From positions 1 to 13,892 of the forward strand of contig JBKPTC010000133.1 in NCBI GenBank assembly GCA_046735355.1: a DNA stretch of 13,892 nucleotides, given 5' to 3'. A program made the position numbers and the translations under genes. The notes below the pieces were generated by a model that was not told the DNA's origin, did not search any database, and saw nothing but the letters and a program-made list of their open reading frames with translations. The stretch is from DATAEU01 sp046735355 (GTDB lineage Bacteria; Actinomycetota; UBA4738; HRBIN12). Shown piece by piece: positions 13,660 to 13,892 of the stretch (position 1 is its first letter; every line of letters starts with the position of its first letter).

Positions 13660-13892
13660 TCAGTTCGAGATCCTGCAGCTCGGGCCGAACATGTACTTCC
13701 TCGGCGGCGAGCTCGACATGGGAACGGCCACGCGTCTCGAGGAGGCGACGGAGGCGTCCGTGCGGGCGGGCGGTCCGCAGCTGTTCGACCTGTCGGCGGT
13801 GTCGTTCCTCGACTCGAGCGGCATCCGGGCGTTCGTGTCGATCGCTCACCGGCTCGGTGAGAATGGATGCATCCTGTTGCACGCCCCGCAGG
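13652..13892 (+). CDS. STAS-domain anti-sigma factor antagonist, 3'-truncated by the window edge
   Basis: The first 80 residues of a SpoIIAA/RsbV-like protein. GGELDMGTA matches the opening GELD motif, and FLDSSGIRAF carries the phosphorylatable Ser55, equivalent to SpoIIAA Ser58. In partner switching, the unphosphorylated antagonist binds the anti-sigma kinase and frees the sigma factor. ATG 13652 lies inside the end of the ATPase gene (8-nt overlap, different frame), so the pair is translationally coupled and likely made in equal amounts. No separate ribosome-binding site is obvious. The frame stays open to the last base. Confidence 0.92.
   Translation, partial: MADQFEILQLGPNMYFLGGELDMGTATRLEEATEASVRAGGPQLFDLSAVSFLDSSGIRAFVSIAHRLGENGCILLHAPQ

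Overview
The window is very GC-rich (about 70 % by eye) and uses GTG starts often. Its gene families are typical of Actinomycetota: MOSC with an N-terminal barrel, nitrobindin, SpoIIAB/RsbW-like ATPases with STAS partners, and secreted NHL/delta-60-type propellers. A deep-branching actinobacterium is the best guess, but that is inference; no rRNA or other phylogenetic marker is present.

Layout. (1) 1-1149: 3' part of a gamma-glutamyltransferase. (2) 1166-2733: a soluble PAS-PAS histidine kinase, preceded by a possible 11-codon leader ORF that overlaps its start. (3) 2740-5219, minus strand: a secreted beta-propeller protein followed by a nitrobindin. (4) 5347-8422, plus strand: MOSC protein and mismatch-specific uracil-DNA glycosylase (tightly coupled), a small HMA-like protein without CxxC, a YfcE-type phosphodiesterase, and a six-TM GPR1/FUN34/YaaH-type protein. 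(5) 8474-11775, minus strand: a compact three-gene operon, transcribed in the order hemerythrin, 783-aa molybdopterin oxidoreductase, unknown His/Glu-rich helical protein. (6) 12030-12791, minus: a lipoprotein, separated from the operon by a terminator-like hairpin. (7) 13024-13892, plus: an anti-sigma-type ATPase overlapping a STAS anti-sigma antagonist that runs off the window.

Two things stand out. The molybdenum enzyme has Gly where the fourth cysteine of its N-terminal Fe-S site is expected, and it sits between a hemerythrin and an undescribed helical protein with no ordinary electron-transfer subunit. Second, many genes have a TA-starting hexamer placed so that its T lies 12 or 13 nt before a start codon. 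This spacing points to leaderless transcription as a common mode here.

Most of the window is ordinary metabolic, regulatory and housekeeping content. No tRNA, rRNA, CRISPR array, insertion sequence or phage gene was seen.
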